A stretch of 61,424 nt of DNA from Trueperella sp. (GCA_022783305.1 JALEWQ010000003.1:1-61424); one strand, 5' to 3'. Positions 1-8,968 are shown, numbered from the stretch's first letter. The notes: a model not told the origin generated them from the sequence alone. Numbers and translations: made by a program.

Positions 1-1
1 C

Positions 2-1558
2 GCCTACGCCCCGCAGTATGGCGCCGACCGCCTCTTCATTCACTTCGGCTCGGTGACCCATGCGGCAACCGTGTGGATCAACGGCGTCGAGGTGGCCCAC
101 CACGTTGGCGGATACCTCCCCTTCGAGGCCGACATCACCGAGCTCGTCAAGCCTGGCGAGCAGTTCACGGTCACCGTCTGCGCCGACAACCGCCTGAGCT
201 GGCAGACCATTCCCCCGGGGTACATCAGCCAGAATTCCGAGGGTAAGAACGTCCAGTTCTACTTCCACGACTTCTACAACTACGCCGGCATCCATCGCAC
301 GGTCTCCCTCTACACCCGCCCGGTCGACGCCGTCACCGACGTCACCATCACCACCAACATCGATGGCACAACCGGCGTCGTGAACTACGACGTGACCGCC
401 GGCGCCGACGTCGCTGTCAAGGTTCTCGACCCGAATGGCACCGAGGTCGCGAGCGCGGAGGGCGCAACGGGCACCGTCCGCATCGACGACGCCGACTTCT
501 GGGCTCCCGGACATGGCGCGCTATACACGCTCGAGATTCACGCCGGTTCGGACGTCTACCCGCAGCGCTTCGGCATCCGCACCGTCGCCATCGAGGACGG
601 CGTGTTCAAGATCAACGGCAAGCCGTTCTACTTCCGCGGATATGGCCGCCACGAGGACAACATGATCCGCGGCAAGCAGCACGACGACGTGTCGATGATT
701 AACGACTTCGACATCATGCGCTGGCAGGGCGCGAACTCGTTCCGCACCTCCCACTACCCGTACGCGGAGGAGGTCATGGACTACGCCGACGAGCAGGGTT
801 GGGTTGTTATCGACGAGACCCCGGCCGTTGGTTTAAACATGGGCCTTGGCGGCGGCATCTTCGGCTCGCAGGGTTTCACAACTTTCTCCGAAGAAACCGT
901 GAACAAGGCTACCCAAGAGGTTCATGCCCGCGAGATCCGCGACCTCATTGCCCGCGACAAGAACCACCCGTGCGTGGTCATCTGGTCGATCGCTAACGAG
1001 CCGGAGACCAACACGCCCGCATCGCGCACCTACTTCGAGCCGCTTGCGCAGGTTGCGCGCGAGGCGGACCCGACCCGCCCGGTCGGCTACGTCAACGTCA
1101 TGCTCTCGACCCCCGACGTCGAGCAGATCACCGACCTCTTCGACGTCATCATGCTCAACCGTTACTACGGCTGGTATGTCAATACCGGCGACCTCGCCGA
1201 CGCCGAGGCCGCCCTGCGCGCCGAGCTCGACCAGTGGATCGCCGACTACCCCGGCAAGCCGATCATCTTCACCGAGTTCGGCCCGGACACGCTCAACGGC
1301 AACAAGGACTTCTTCCGCCGCCCGTGGTCCGAGGAGTTCCAGAAGGACAACATCGCCATGTTCATGCGGGTCTTCGACGACTACCCGGAGGTCCAGGGCG
1401 AGCAGATGTGGAACTTTGCCGACTTCCAGACCACGCCGGGCATCATGCGCGTGGGCGGAAACAAGAAGGGCATGTTCACCCGCGATCGTCAGCCCAAGCT
1501 CAACGCGTACGCCGTCCGCGACCGCTGGCTGCGTCTCAAGGAGGAGCAGGGCTGGTAA
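2..1558 (+). CDS. uidA: beta-glucuronidase (GH2), 5' end outside window
   Basis: The open frame runs in from the left edge (first full codon at base 2), so the N-terminus is missing; 518 residues are visible. Glycoside hydrolase family 2: it cleaves terminal beta-D-glucuronic acid from glucuronides or glycosaminoglycan fragments. The visible part begins in the jelly-roll sugar-binding domain (HFGSVTHAATVWINGVEVA), followed by the Ig-like domain and the TIM barrel. The acid/base Glu lies in SIANEPETN and the nucleophile Glu in FTEFGPDTLNG. The NKK motif in VGGNKKGMFTRDRQPK is the N-x-K glucuronate-carboxylate signature that separates glucuronidases from beta-galactosidases. No signal peptide can be judged. 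It converges on a LacI regulator with 9 bp between the stop codons. Family assignment is secure; the natural substrate is not visible. Confidence 0.95.
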   Translation, partial: AYAPQYGADRLFIHFGSVTHAATVWINGVEVAHHVGGYLPFEADITELVKPGEQFTVTVCADNRLSWQTIPPGYISQNSEGKNVQFYFHDFYNYAGIHRTVSLYTRPVDAVTDVTITTNIDGTTGVVNYDVTAGADVAVKVLDPNGTEVASAEGATGTVRIDDADFWAPGHGALYTLEIHAGSDVYPQRFGIRTVAIEDGVFKINGKPFYFRGYGRHEDNMIRGKQHDDVSMINDFDIMRWQGANSFRTSHYPYAEEVMDYADEQGWVVIDETPAVGLNMGLGGGIFGSQGFTTFSEETVNKATQEVHAREIRDLIARDKNHPCVVIWSIANEPETNTPASRTYFEPLAQVAREADPTRPVGYVNVMLSTPDVEQITDLFDVIMLNRYYGWYVNTGDLADAEAALRAELDQWIADYPGKPIIFTEFGPDTLNGNKDFFRRPWSEEFQKDNIAMFMRVFDDYPEVQGEQMWNFADFQTTPGIMRVGGNKKGMFTRDRQPKLNAYAVRDRWLRLKEEQGW

Positions 1559-1567
1559 AGACCTAGC

Positions 1568-2587
1568 TCAAGCATAGGCGGTGCGGGAGTTCGTCGGTTC
1601 GTTAAGGCCGGTGGACTCCCGCACAGTCAGTTCTGCGGGAACCTTGTGCAGGCCGCGCTTCGTATTTGAGCGGTTCCTTGCCTGCCAGATCAGCAGCTCG
1701 GCTGCCTTCTCACCGATGAGCGCTCCGCCCGAGGACAGCGACGTAAGGGCCGGTAGGGTGAGGCGGCAGATGGCCGAGTTGTCGATGCCGATGACGGAGA
1801 CGTCTCCGGGGACGCGGTAGCCGGCGCGCTGAAGCGCCTGCATGAATCCGATCGCCACGAAGTCATTGAACGCGATGACGGCGCTGACGGGACGGTTGAT
1901 CCACTCCCCTGCCACCGCCGCCCCGCTGTCGACGCCGGAGCCACGTGCTTTGAGCTGATAGACGCTCAGGCCATAGTGGGGCGCAATCTCACGGATCATC
2001 CGCCAACGCATCGCGTTGACCCAGGATTCATCGGAGCCGGACAGGTACAGGAGCTCACGGTGCCCGAGGGAGGTCAGGTGCTCGAACGTCGCCGTCATGC
2101 CACCCGCGATATCCGCCACCACACAGTTGTGTCCGGGAGAAACCCGGTTGACGAGGACGATGGGCAAGGTGCGCTCATATCGGGCAATTGCGCGCTGTGA
2201 GAGCCGGGTGGCAGGAAAGGCAATGCCCGCGACGTGGGGAACGATGGTGTCGATCGCCCTCTCCTCCTGGCGCGTGTTGGAGTCCGATGCGACGACGATG
2301 ACCGAATACCCCTCGCGCGTCGCTCCCGTCTGAAAACCCGTGATGATGTCTGAATAGACAAGGTTGCCGGTGTTTCGCACGACAATGCCGAGAGCCGTGG
2401 GGCCGTCGTCGTCCCAGTATGTGGAGCCCTCGGTGTGAAATCCGAGGTTGCGGGCGACGGCATGAATGTTCGCCAGCGTCTTTGCGCTCACGCGCGAGGG
2501 GGAGTTGAAGGCGCGAGAGACCGTCGACGGCGCGACCCCGGCGGCCCGTGCGATGTCGTAGATTGTGACGTCTTTCCGTTTGCCCAT
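1568..2587 (-). CDS. LacI family transcriptional regulator
   Basis: A 339-residue repressor with an N-terminal LacI helix-turn-helix (TIYDIARAAGVAPSTVSRAF) and hinge, followed by a periplasmic-binding-protein-like effector domain ending in the typical VSVIGIDNSAICRLTLPALTSL region. The ATG at 2587 is chosen because it follows TGGAGG with 4 nt spacing; an upstream in-frame extension lacks homology to the family. A TATGAT -10-like box lies at 2603-2608. It is convergent with the beta-glucuronidase gene, so glucuronide-responsive control of that gene is a plausible guess. The uidA promoter lies outside the window, so no operator can be matched. Confidence 0.9.
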   Translation of the reverse strand: MGKRKDVTIYDIARAAGVAPSTVSRAFNSPSRVSAKTLANIHAVARNLGFHTEGSTYWDDDGPTALGIVVRNTGNLVYSDIITGFQTGATREGYSVIVVASDSNTRQEERAIDTIVPHVAGIAFPATRLSQRAIARYERTLPIVLVNRVSPGHNCVVADIAGGMTATFEHLTSLGHRELLYLSGSDESWVNAMRWRMIREIAPHYGLSVYQLKARGSGVDSGAAVAGEWINRPVSAVIAFNDFVAIGFMQALQRAGYRVPGDVSVIGIDNSAICRLTLPALTSLSSGGALIGEKAAELLIWQARNRSNTKRGLHKVPAELTVRESTGLNEPTNSRTAYA

Positions 2588-2602
2588 GGCACCTCCACCA
2601 TC

Positions 2603-2608
2603 ATCATA
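2603..2608 (-). promoter_or_regulatory. -10-like box upstream of the LacI gene
   Basis: TATGAT on the minus strand, 15 nt upstream of the ATG and followed by TGGAGG. No convincing -35 at 16-18 bp is visible, so this is a weak call. Confidence 0.3.
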
Positions 2609-2704
2609 ACGGCGCGAGCGCGGCGTGGCTCTCAATAATGGAGTTCTTAAGGTGTACAGACGACGGTGAGGTCTCCGCCCCGCGGCCCATCACGCGTTCC
2701 GGCT

Positions 2705-3913
2705 TCAAGCCTTTGGGGGCTGTCCTTGAATCGAGACCACCGTCTCCACGTGATGCGTGTGCGGGAAGATGTCGAAGGCCGCCATGGATTCCACTGTCCT
2801 TCCACCCGCCACCAGCTCTGCCACGTCGCGGGCCATCGCGGCCGGGTCGCAGGAGACGAGCACGATCCGCGCGGGGCTTTTGGCCAGTGCGCCAGCAGTC
2901 TTCCTGCCCAGCCCGGCTCTCGGAGGATCAGCCACGACGACGTCGGCGCTCACCTCGCGCACGGTCCGCTCGTCGATCCTTGCCATCCGCACGCTCGCCC
3001 ACGGCATGCCCGCAAGGTTGGCCTTCGCGTCGGCGACGGCGCGCTGCGAGCCCTCGATCGCCCGCAGGCGACCCGTGGGCCCCACGGCCTTAGCCAGCGG
3101 CACGGTGAAGAGCCCCGCGCCCGAGAACAGCTCGAGGACAGACTCGCCGGGTTGGACACCGGCCGCCTTCATGACGGCGCGTAGCAGCGTGTGCGGGGCG
3201 CGCGCGTGGACCTGCCAGAACCCGGACGCCGAGACCCGATAGTCGAAGACGTCCCTCTCCGTGGTGGCGCGCTCCCAGATGTGGCTTTCCCCTTTGCGCC
3301 CGGGTGCAGTGTAGACGCGGTCGGCTACCACGACGTCCTCCCCCGACGCCGGGCCCACCACGTGCACACGCGTGCCGGGGGCGATTTCCCGATCCCAGGC
3401 CGGGTCAAAAATGAGCCGCTCGAGCTCCGGTAGCGCCAACGGCATGGAGGTAATCGGCACGAGCTCTTTCGTGCCCTCGCGGTACATCCCCACTCCCCGC
3501 TCGAGCTTTACGACGTCGAAGCGGGTGCGCGAGCCCCAACCGTCCGTGTCGTCGACGGCGGCAACCGACAGGCCCAGACCGAGTGCCGTCTCGAGGAGCT
3601 CCTGGCCACCGATGCGGCGGAGGTTACCCAGGAGCGCACGCTCCTTGAGCGAGCGCTGGCCGGCGAGGGTGATATGGCCGAAGTCGGCGGCGCCTGTGAC
3701 CCCGGCGGCGCCCTCGGGCCACGGGTGGGTTACTCGCTCGGGACTGGCCTGAACGACCTCGCGCACCACGGCCGTGGCGTAGCGTGAGCGGCTGGAGGTC
3801 AGCTCGGCCTTCACCCGCTCACCGGGAATTGCCCCACGCACAAAGACCACCCGGCCCTCGTGTCGGGCGATCCCGACGCCGCCGTGGCCAATGTCGGTGA
3901 TGTCGAGGATCAT
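2705..3913 (-). CDS. TRAM-domain class I SAM RNA methyltransferase (TrmA/RumA family)
   Basis: A 402-residue enzyme predicted to 5-methylate uridine in RNA. The first ~55 residues form a TRAM RNA-binding domain (DIGHGGVGIARHEGRVVFV). A Rossmann methyltransferase follows, with the SAM loop VLELFSGAGLFTVPLA, the VVADPPRAGL motif and the catalytic Cys in VLVSCDPAAMARDV. The four Fe-S cysteines of E. coli RumA are absent from the N-terminal half, as I recall for the actinobacterial branch (Rv2689c type). Its start overlaps the stop of the upstream permease by 4 nt (ATGA), so the two are translationally coupled. Which RNA position is modified cannot be told. Confidence 0.85.
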   Translation of the reverse strand: MILDITDIGHGGVGIARHEGRVVFVRGAIPGERVKAELTSSRSRYATAVVREVVQASPERVTHPWPEGAAGVTGAADFGHITLAGQRSLKERALLGNLRRIGGQELLETALGLGLSVAAVDDTDGWGSRTRFDVVKLERGVGMYREGTKELVPITSMPLALPELERLIFDPAWDREIAPGTRVHVVGPASGEDVVVADRVYTAPGRKGESHIWERATTERDVFDYRVSASGFWQVHARAPHTLLRAVMKAAGVQPGESVLELFSGAGLFTVPLAKAVGPTGRLRAIEGSQRAVADAKANLAGMPWASVRMARIDERTVREVSADVVVADPPRAGLGRKTAGALAKSPARIVLVSCDPAAMARDVAELVAGGRTVESMAAFDIFPHTHHVETVVSIQGQPPKA

Positions 3914-5724
3914 GCCTCCGCCTCCCCTAGCCTGTAGGGCGCCTCCGTGATCATCACCCGCGGTTCAAAACGCAGATCTGAGATCACCCGCGGGGTGGAA
4001 TGGCGCAGGAAGAAGCGCTCCCAGGCGCTGGAATAAATGACGCGGGGGATGATGACGTCGATGATGTCGTGCGGACTCTGTGCCAGCTGGGAGCGGATGT
4101 AGTCAACCACCGGCCCGCGCCAGGCCCCCTTGGGTTCGCCCAGAATGGTCAGGTCCACCGGCACAAGGGAGGCCTCCCACGCCTCGCGGATCCGCCTGGT
4201 CTGCCTCGGGTCGATATCCACACACACCGCCGTGAGCGAGGACAGGCGCATCGCCCGCGCCCACGTCACCGCCGAGATCGTCGCCGCGTCCACCCGATCG
4301 ATAAGGACCACGCCGTGCACGCGGGTAGGAAGATGGCGCCCCTCGCTCGCGTCTCCCAACTCAAGTTGCTCGCGCACCCTCGACTGCCCGCGCGAATAGA
4401 CCACGAGGAACAGCCCCGGCACTGACAGGGCCACGACGCCGGCTAACGCCCACCTCGATTGGGCGTAGACGAGGAGGCCGGCCACCCCGAGTGCAGCCAC
4501 CCCGTAGAGGGCGAAGAGCCAGCCCAGTCCCCGCGCGACGCTACGCTCCTCGCCGTCGGTGGAGTCGGTGAGGATGGTGCGCGAGCGGGAGACCATCGCG
4601 ACGCTGACGAAGGCGATGATGATGTAGACGATGAAGACGAAGACAGCCGCGATCGAGCGGACCGAATCCAAAACGAGGGTCACGCTCGCGGCGAGGGCGG
4701 CGATAAGCGCCACGATGGCACGGCGCGGAGCCACGGCGTCGGCGGCGGCGAGCTTGCGCGGCAACAGGCCGTCGAGGGCGAGTTCGCGCAACAGGCGGGG
4801 CAGCTCACCGTAGGCGGCGGTGGCCACCGCCAGGCCGAGCAGCGCAAAAAGCGTCACGTAAACCATCCGGCCCACCGGCCCGAAGAAGGCGTAGGACATC
4901 GTCAAGGACGGCAGGGCCTCACGATGGCCGGGCATACGCAACGTCACGATGAAGTAGAACATGAGCGCGATGACGAGGAAGGCAATCAACATGAAGGCGC
5001 CTAAACGCCGCCTGCTCACCCGACGTTCGCTGGAATCCTTCATGACCCGCTCCGAGATGAGGGTCGCGATCGCGCCCACCATCGCACCCGCCAACGCGGA
5101 CTCCACATACGAGTTGGTCAGGCCAGTCACGCGGTCGGAGGTCAGCGAGTTCTCCTGGGCGAGGCGAATATTTTCAAAGTCAATCGAACCGGTGGCCTCC
5201 AGGATGAGGCCGTAGCCGAGGAGGAAGACCATCCCCAACACGGCGGCCGCGGCGAAGACGAGACCCCACCTCTGGACGTGCCGGACCCTCCCCACGAGCA
5301 CCGGGATTGATATGAGCAAGATGAGGACCGATTCGAGAGCCCAGTCCCACGAGATGTCAATGAGCGCGTCCACCGACGTCACCGCGAGCCCGACCCCGAG
5401 GATCATCACCAGCGCATAGGCCAGGATCCGGGCGGCGGAAACAAGCAGGCCAGCCCAGTGGCCCAGGTACCAATCCGCGAGCTGATGAGAAGCCTTCTGG
5501 GGGACGTACCTGTGCAGTAGCCCCGCAAAAAACAGCGCCACGGCCAGCGACAGGAACGCGCTCACGAGAGCGATAAAGATGGCGGTGGCCCGCTCCGAGT
5601 AGGACGCCGAACGCAAGACCACCTGCGGTACAAGCACCATGCCCAGCGCAATGATGGACACCGACGTCGACCTGGTGATCGAGCGAACGATGGTCTGTGC
5701 GCGTTGCGAGGCTTGTAGGTTCAC
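3910..5724 (-). CDS. APC superfamily amino acid permease
   Basis: A 604-residue membrane protein with about 12 hydrophobic segments in the first ~430 residues (for example SIIALGMVLVPQVVLRS and FVFIVYIIIAFVSVAMV). A soluble C-terminal domain of ~170 residues contains an RxxRVREQLELGDASEGRHLP linker, resembling cytosolic regulatory tails of actinobacterial APC permeases (Rv2690c type). The substrate is unknown. The start is GTG at 5724: TAACCT lies exactly 6 nt upstream with no Shine-Dalgarno, suggesting a leaderless mRNA. It is divergent from ceoB across 45 bp and coupled to the downstream methyltransferase. Confidence 0.85.
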   Translation of the reverse strand: MNLQASQRAQTIVRSITRSTSVSIIALGMVLVPQVVLRSASYSERATAIFIALVSAFLSLAVALFFAGLLHRYVPQKASHQLADWYLGHWAGLLVSAARILAYALVMILGVGLAVTSVDALIDISWDWALESVLILLISIPVLVGRVRHVQRWGLVFAAAAVLGMVFLLGYGLILEATGSIDFENIRLAQENSLTSDRVTGLTNSYVESALAGAMVGAIATLISERVMKDSSERRVSRRRLGAFMLIAFLVIALMFYFIVTLRMPGHREALPSLTMSYAFFGPVGRMVYVTLFALLGLAVATAAYGELPRLLRELALDGLLPRKLAAADAVAPRRAIVALIAALAASVTLVLDSVRSIAAVFVFIVYIIIAFVSVAMVSRSRTILTDSTDGEERSVARGLGWLFALYGVAALGVAGLLVYAQSRWALAGVVALSVPGLFLVVYSRGQSRVREQLELGDASEGRHLPTRVHGVVLIDRVDAATISAVTWARAMRLSSLTAVCVDIDPRQTRRIREAWEASLVPVDLTILGEPKGAWRGPVVDYIRSQLAQSPHDIIDVIIPRVIYSSAWERFFLRHSTPRVISDLRFEPRVMITEAPYRLGEAEA

Positions 5725-5769
5725 ATGGTTAGGTTACGCTGTAAACGCATTTGGGGTAACGTCTAAGTC
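5725..5769. promoter_or_regulatory. Divergent leaderless promoter pair, permease/ceoB
   Basis: The 45-bp gap holds two oppositely directed -10-like boxes. TAACCT reads leftward (plus-strand 5731-5736), 6 nt before the permease GTG. TAACGT reads rightward (5757-5762), 7 nt before the ceoB GTG. The two -35 regions must overlap each other's -10 area, so the promoters may compete. There is no room for a 5' UTR or a Shine-Dalgarno. Confidence 0.5.
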
Positions 5770-6432
5770 GTGCATTTCGTCATTATGGGCTGCGGCCGAG
5801 TGGGCGCGAGCCTCGCCGTCAACATCGCCGATCGTGGGCACTCGGTGGCCATCATCGACCAAAACTCTCATGCCTTCCAACGCCTGCCCGATGACTTCCA
5901 GGGACAGCCCGTCACCGGCGTGGGCTTCGACCGGGGCGCTTTGCGCCAGGCTGGCATCGAGGACGCCGCCGGGTTCGCCGCCGTGTCTTCCGGAGATAAC
6001 TCCAACATCATTGCGGCCCGCGTGGTGCGCGAGACCTTCGGCGTGGACAACGTCGTGGCTCGCATCTACGACGCCTCACGCGCCGGGGTCTACAACAAGC
6101 TCGGCATCGACGTGGTCGCCCCCGTGTCCTGGACGGCCGACCAGGTGATGCGCAATCTCATCCCGCTCGGGCCGTACGTCGAGCACGTCGACTCTGCCAC
6201 CGGCACGGCCCTCTTCTTCGTCGACCTCGACACGTCTTGGTATGGGCGCACCATCGCCGACATCGAGGCCGCGACCGGGGCACGCGTGGCCTACATCACC
6301 CGCAACCTCAAGCTGGTCCTGCCCACCGCCACCACGGTCATCCAAGACGGTGACGAGTTGCGCTTCATCGCGGCGCTCGCTGACGCGCAGGCCATCCAAC
6401 ACGTGACCAACCATCCGGCAAAGGCTAGGTGA
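5770..6432 (+). CDS. ceoB: TrkA-type potassium channel regulatory protein (CeoB)
   Basis: A 220-residue cytosolic regulator of K+ uptake: an N-terminal RCK/TrkA-N Rossmann domain with dinucleotide motif MGCGRVGASLA, then a TrkA-C ligand domain (TGTALFFVDLDTSWYGRTI...). It would gate a Trk/Ktr-type channel in response to NAD(H) or nucleotides; no channel subunit is present in the window. The GTG start fits a leaderless transcript (TAACGT 7 nt upstream). It is followed 1 nt later by a second TrkA protein, the order seen for ceoB-ceoC in other actinobacteria. Confidence 0.85.
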   Translation: MHFVIMGCGRVGASLAVNIADRGHSVAIIDQNSHAFQRLPDDFQGQPVTGVGFDRGALRQAGIEDAAGFAAVSSGDNSNIIAARVVRETFGVDNVVARIYDASRAGVYNKLGIDVVAPVSWTADQVMRNLIPLGPYVEHVDSATGTALFFVDLDTSWYGRTIADIEAATGARVAYITRNLKLVLPTATTVIQDGDELRFIAALADAQAIQHVTNHPAKAR

Positions 6433-6433
6433 C

Positions 6434-7090
6434 ATGAAGATTCTTGTAGCTGGAGCTGGCTCCGTGGGGCGCTCGCTCGCCCGCGAAATGAGCGAGGCCG
6501 GGCACGAGTTGACCCTCATCGACATCAAACCCGAGGCGATGCGCGTGGCATCGGTGCCGGAGGCGGACTGGATCCTCGGCGACGCCTGCGAGCTCTCCGT
6601 ACTCGAAACGGCCGGATTGGAGGAGACCGACGCCGTCGTCGCGGCAACCGGGGACGACAAGGCCAACCTTGTCCTGTCCCTGCTTGCTAAAACCGAGTTC
6701 GGCGTGCCGCGCGTCATCGCCCGCGTGTCCAACCCCTCCAACGCCTGGCTCTTCGACGAATCCTGGGGCGTGGACGTGGCCGTCTCCACGCCGCAGATCA
6801 TGGCCGGCATCATTTCCGAGGCGGTCACAGTCGGCAAGCTCGTGCGCCGCATGGAGTTTCAATCCGGGGCAACAATGTACCTGGCCACCGTCTCCGAGGG
6901 TTCTCTTTTTACCGCACACGCCCTGGGCCAGATCGCCTTGCCGCCCGACATCATGGTCACGGGCATCGTGCGCGACGGCGTACCGCTCTTCCCCAGCTCC
7001 GACATGTCCATCGACGCCGGCGACCAGCTCATCTTCCTCGTGGGTGCCAACGCCTCGGAGGGGCTGGCCGATATCGAGGAAATCCTCTAG
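6434..7090 (+). CDS. ceoC: TrkA-type potassium channel regulatory protein (CeoC)
   Basis: A 218-residue partner of the preceding gene with the same two-domain plan: a Rossmann motif VAGAGSVGRSLAREMSEAGH and a C-terminal TrkA-C domain ending VSIDAGDQLIFLVG-like (DMSIDAGDQLIFLVGANA). The ATG follows the ceoB stop by 1 nt, so it is co-translated and probably forms a mixed ring with CeoB. Its TAG stop overlaps the stop of the convergent DUF3159 gene within a CTAG palindrome. Confidence 0.85.
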   Translation: MKILVAGAGSVGRSLAREMSEAGHELTLIDIKPEAMRVASVPEADWILGDACELSVLETAGLEETDAVVAATGDDKANLVLSLLAKTEFGVPRVIARVSNPSNAWLFDESWGVDVAVSTPQIMAGIISEAVTVGKLVRRMEFQSGATMYLATVSEGSLFTAHALGQIALPPDIMVTGIVRDGVPLFPSSDMSIDAGDQLIFLVGANASEGLADIEEIL

Positions 7091-7791
7091 CGCGCTTCGG
7101 CGCCCGGCGCCTCGGTCACCCCGCCCTCGGTCTCCGCGCCCGTAGCAGTTACCGGAACTTCGGGTAAGCCTTTGACGAGTAGCCAGGTGAACCAGCCGAT
7201 CAGCGCGAAGAGCGGAACACCCATGAAAAGGCGGGCGATCCCCAGCGCCTCGGTGGCGTGGGCGAGGTAGAGCGGGCCCTGAACGGCGAGCCGGGCCAGG
7301 AACAGGCCAAGCCACATCCAGGTGATGAGCAGGTAGCGACGGCGGGTAACCTGCTGGTCCGGGTCATGTCGCCAGCCGGTGGCGTCCCCGCGCAGGAAGC
7401 CGATGAGCAGGCCGAGGGCGGGCCAGCGCACGAGAATCGAGATGAGCAGGGCCGCGCCGTAGCCGGCGTTCGTCAGCAGCCCCCACACGAAGAAGTTCGA
7501 CGCCTCCCCACTGCGCCAGGTAACGAAGGCGGACAGCGCGATGGCGAATAGTCCGCCGAACGCGGGGGTCACCGGGATACGCTGGAGCGCACGGATCACG
7601 ATGAAAACCAGTGAGGAAACCACCGAGACGCCCACCGCCAGGTTGAGGCCGTGGGTGAGCGTGTAGAGAACGAGAAAGAGGATCGTGGGGATCGTGGCCT
7701 CCACGATCCCACGCGGACCACCCACCGCAGCCATGACGTCAAAATCGTCCTCGACGAGGGCGCGCATACCAGTCGCGTGAGGCTCAGTCAT
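7087..7791 (-). CDS. DUF3159 family membrane protein
   Basis: A 234-residue integral membrane protein with about six hydrophobic segments (TIPTILFLVLYTLTHGLNLA, FALIGWFTWLLVKGL among them) and a short acidic N-terminus; the function is unknown. Rv2693c is the mycobacterial equivalent. The ATG at 7791 is preceded by GGAG at good spacing. It lies inside the last codons of the upstream OB-fold gene (8-nt overlap), so the pair is translationally coupled. The C-terminal tail is Glu/Ala-rich and soluble. Confidence 0.8.
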   Translation of the reverse strand: MTEPHATGMRALVEDDFDVMAAVGGPRGIVEATIPTILFLVLYTLTHGLNLAVGVSVVSSLVFIVIRALQRIPVTPAFGGLFAIALSAFVTWRSGEASNFFVWGLLTNAGYGAALLISILVRWPALGLLIGFLRGDATGWRHDPDQQVTRRRYLLITWMWLGLFLARLAVQGPLYLAHATEALGIARLFMGVPLFALIGWFTWLLVKGLPEVPVTATGAETEGGVTEAPGAEAR

Positions 7792-8032
7792 CGTTGTTCT
7801 CCACTTCCATGATGGGGTTGAACATAGTCGGCACGCCACGATGGCACGTGATCGCGCCGGCCACGCGAATTCTCGTCCCGATATCCACACATTCGAGGTT
7901 CTTCCTCGACATGAAATACAGTGTCAGCGGCCCCTCGTCGCACTCGAGACGAACCAGCACGCGCCGCTCAAGCCCCGCGCCGGGATAGGTGATGGAACGG
8001 ATCGTGCCGATCAGTTCGCGCCGCCGCGTCAT
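7784..8032 (-). CDS. Small OB-fold nucleic-acid-binding protein
   Basis: An 82-residue single-domain protein with the beta-barrel pattern of the tRNA_anti/OB family (RRELIGTIRSITYPGAG ... IGTRIRVAGAITCHRGVPTM ... NPIMEV). It belongs to the conserved actinobacterial cluster also containing DUF3159 and DUF3710 (Rv2694c type). Start and stop overlap the neighbouring genes (ATGA with the DUF3710 stop; 8 nt with DUF3159). The nucleic-acid ligand is not known. Confidence 0.8.
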   Translation of the reverse strand: MTRRRELIGTIRSITYPGAGLERRVLVRLECDEGPLTLYFMSRKNLECVDIGTRIRVAGAITCHRGVPTMFNPIMEVENNDD

Positions 8033-8655
8033 TCTTGCGCCGTGACCTGTTCCGGAATCTCGAGCGGGAGTAGCTCACGTGGCGGGTGCGGGGCCTGGCC
8101 CCGGTTGACGACCACCTCGCGCACGATCTCGATCATCTCATTGGCCGCCGCCTCGTCGGCACCCGCCTTGCCGTACAGCGTCGCACGCAACAACCATCGC
8201 GGCCCGTCAATCCCGAGGAACCGGTGCGGAGCCATTGCCTTCGATCCCGGCACCGGCATTTGCGCGTGCAACTCGGGGCCGAGCGGTCCCTCTTCCTCCT
8301 GAGAGAATCCGCCCTGCTGGGCAATGGAGGTGCGCATGTCGCGGCGCACCTCTTCCCACAGCTTCGCCGAACGCGGAGCCGCAAACACCTGTAGCTGGAG
8401 CGCCGAGGAGTCCTTCGAGTAGACGATGCCGAGCACCTGCTGGCGCCGCCGGTCGAGGGTGAATTGGAGGGTCGTCCCAGGGATGACGGGGATCCACAGG
8501 GAGCCGGCATCGAGCCTGTCGCCGATGGCAACCTCATCGGAATCCCACGGGCCGGTGGCAGGCGCTGCCGACTCGACGTCGTCGTCGGCCGTTACCGGAT
8601 CTTCGGCGTTCGCCGCCTCGTGCCTATCGTGCTTCTTCTTCCCGAAGAGCCACAT
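8029..8655 (-). CDS. DUF3710 family protein
   Basis: A 208-residue soluble protein starting MWLFGKKKHDRHE, a Lys/His-rich lead typical of the family, with an acidic segment and then the conserved GPWDSDEV ... GSLWIPVIPG ... DGPRWLLRATLYGKAG core. The function is unknown. The ATG at 8655 is chosen over a 70-residue in-frame extension because AGGAGG precedes it with suitable spacing and the extension is Ser/Arg-rich shadow sequence. In mycobacteria dut separates this gene from DUF4193; here only 13 nt lie between them. Confidence 0.85.
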   Translation of the reverse strand: MWLFGKKKHDRHEAANAEDPVTADDDVESAAPATGPWDSDEVAIGDRLDAGSLWIPVIPGTTLQFTLDRRRQQVLGIVYSKDSSALQLQVFAAPRSAKLWEEVRRDMRTSIAQQGGFSQEEEGPLGPELHAQMPVPGSKAMAPHRFLGIDGPRWLLRATLYGKAGADEAAANEMIEIVREVVVNRGQAPHPPRELLPLEIPEQVTAQE

Positions 8656-8668
8656 ATGATCGCTCCTC

Positions 8669-8968
8669 CTAGGACGCGCACTCAGCGCAGACGGGCAGGC
8701 CGTCCTCCTCGTATGCCAGCTGGGATCGGTGGTGGACGAGGAAGCAGCGCGAGCAAGTGAACTCGTCATCCTGCGCGGGAACGACTGCGACGGAAAGCTC
8801 GACGTTAGACAGGTCGGCACCCGGAAGCTCGAAACCCTCGGCAGCCTCCACTTCGTCTTCGTCAACAGAGTTAGACTGGTGACTGTTATTTCGCGCGTTA
8901 AGCTGGGTTAGGGAATCCTCCTTCAGCTCCTCATCCTGCTTGCGCGGCGCATCGTAATCTGTGGCCAT
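8669..8968 (-). CDS. DUF4193 family zinc-ribbon-like protein
   Basis: A 99-residue acidic protein (MATDYDAPRKQDEE...) with a C-terminal CxxC...CxxC pair (CSRCFLVHHRSQLAYEEDG, then CAEC) likely to bind one zinc. It is widely conserved in actinobacteria next to dut/DUF3710, with no assigned function. GGGGAG lies 4 nt before the ATG. It heads the minus-strand cluster and is divergent from sepH; a long palindrome lies ~75 bp upstream. Confidence 0.85.
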   Translation of the reverse strand: MATDYDAPRKQDEELKEDSLTQLNARNNSHQSNSVDEDEVEAAEGFELPGADLSNVELSVAVVPAQDDEFTCSRCFLVHHRSQLAYEEDGLPVCAECAS

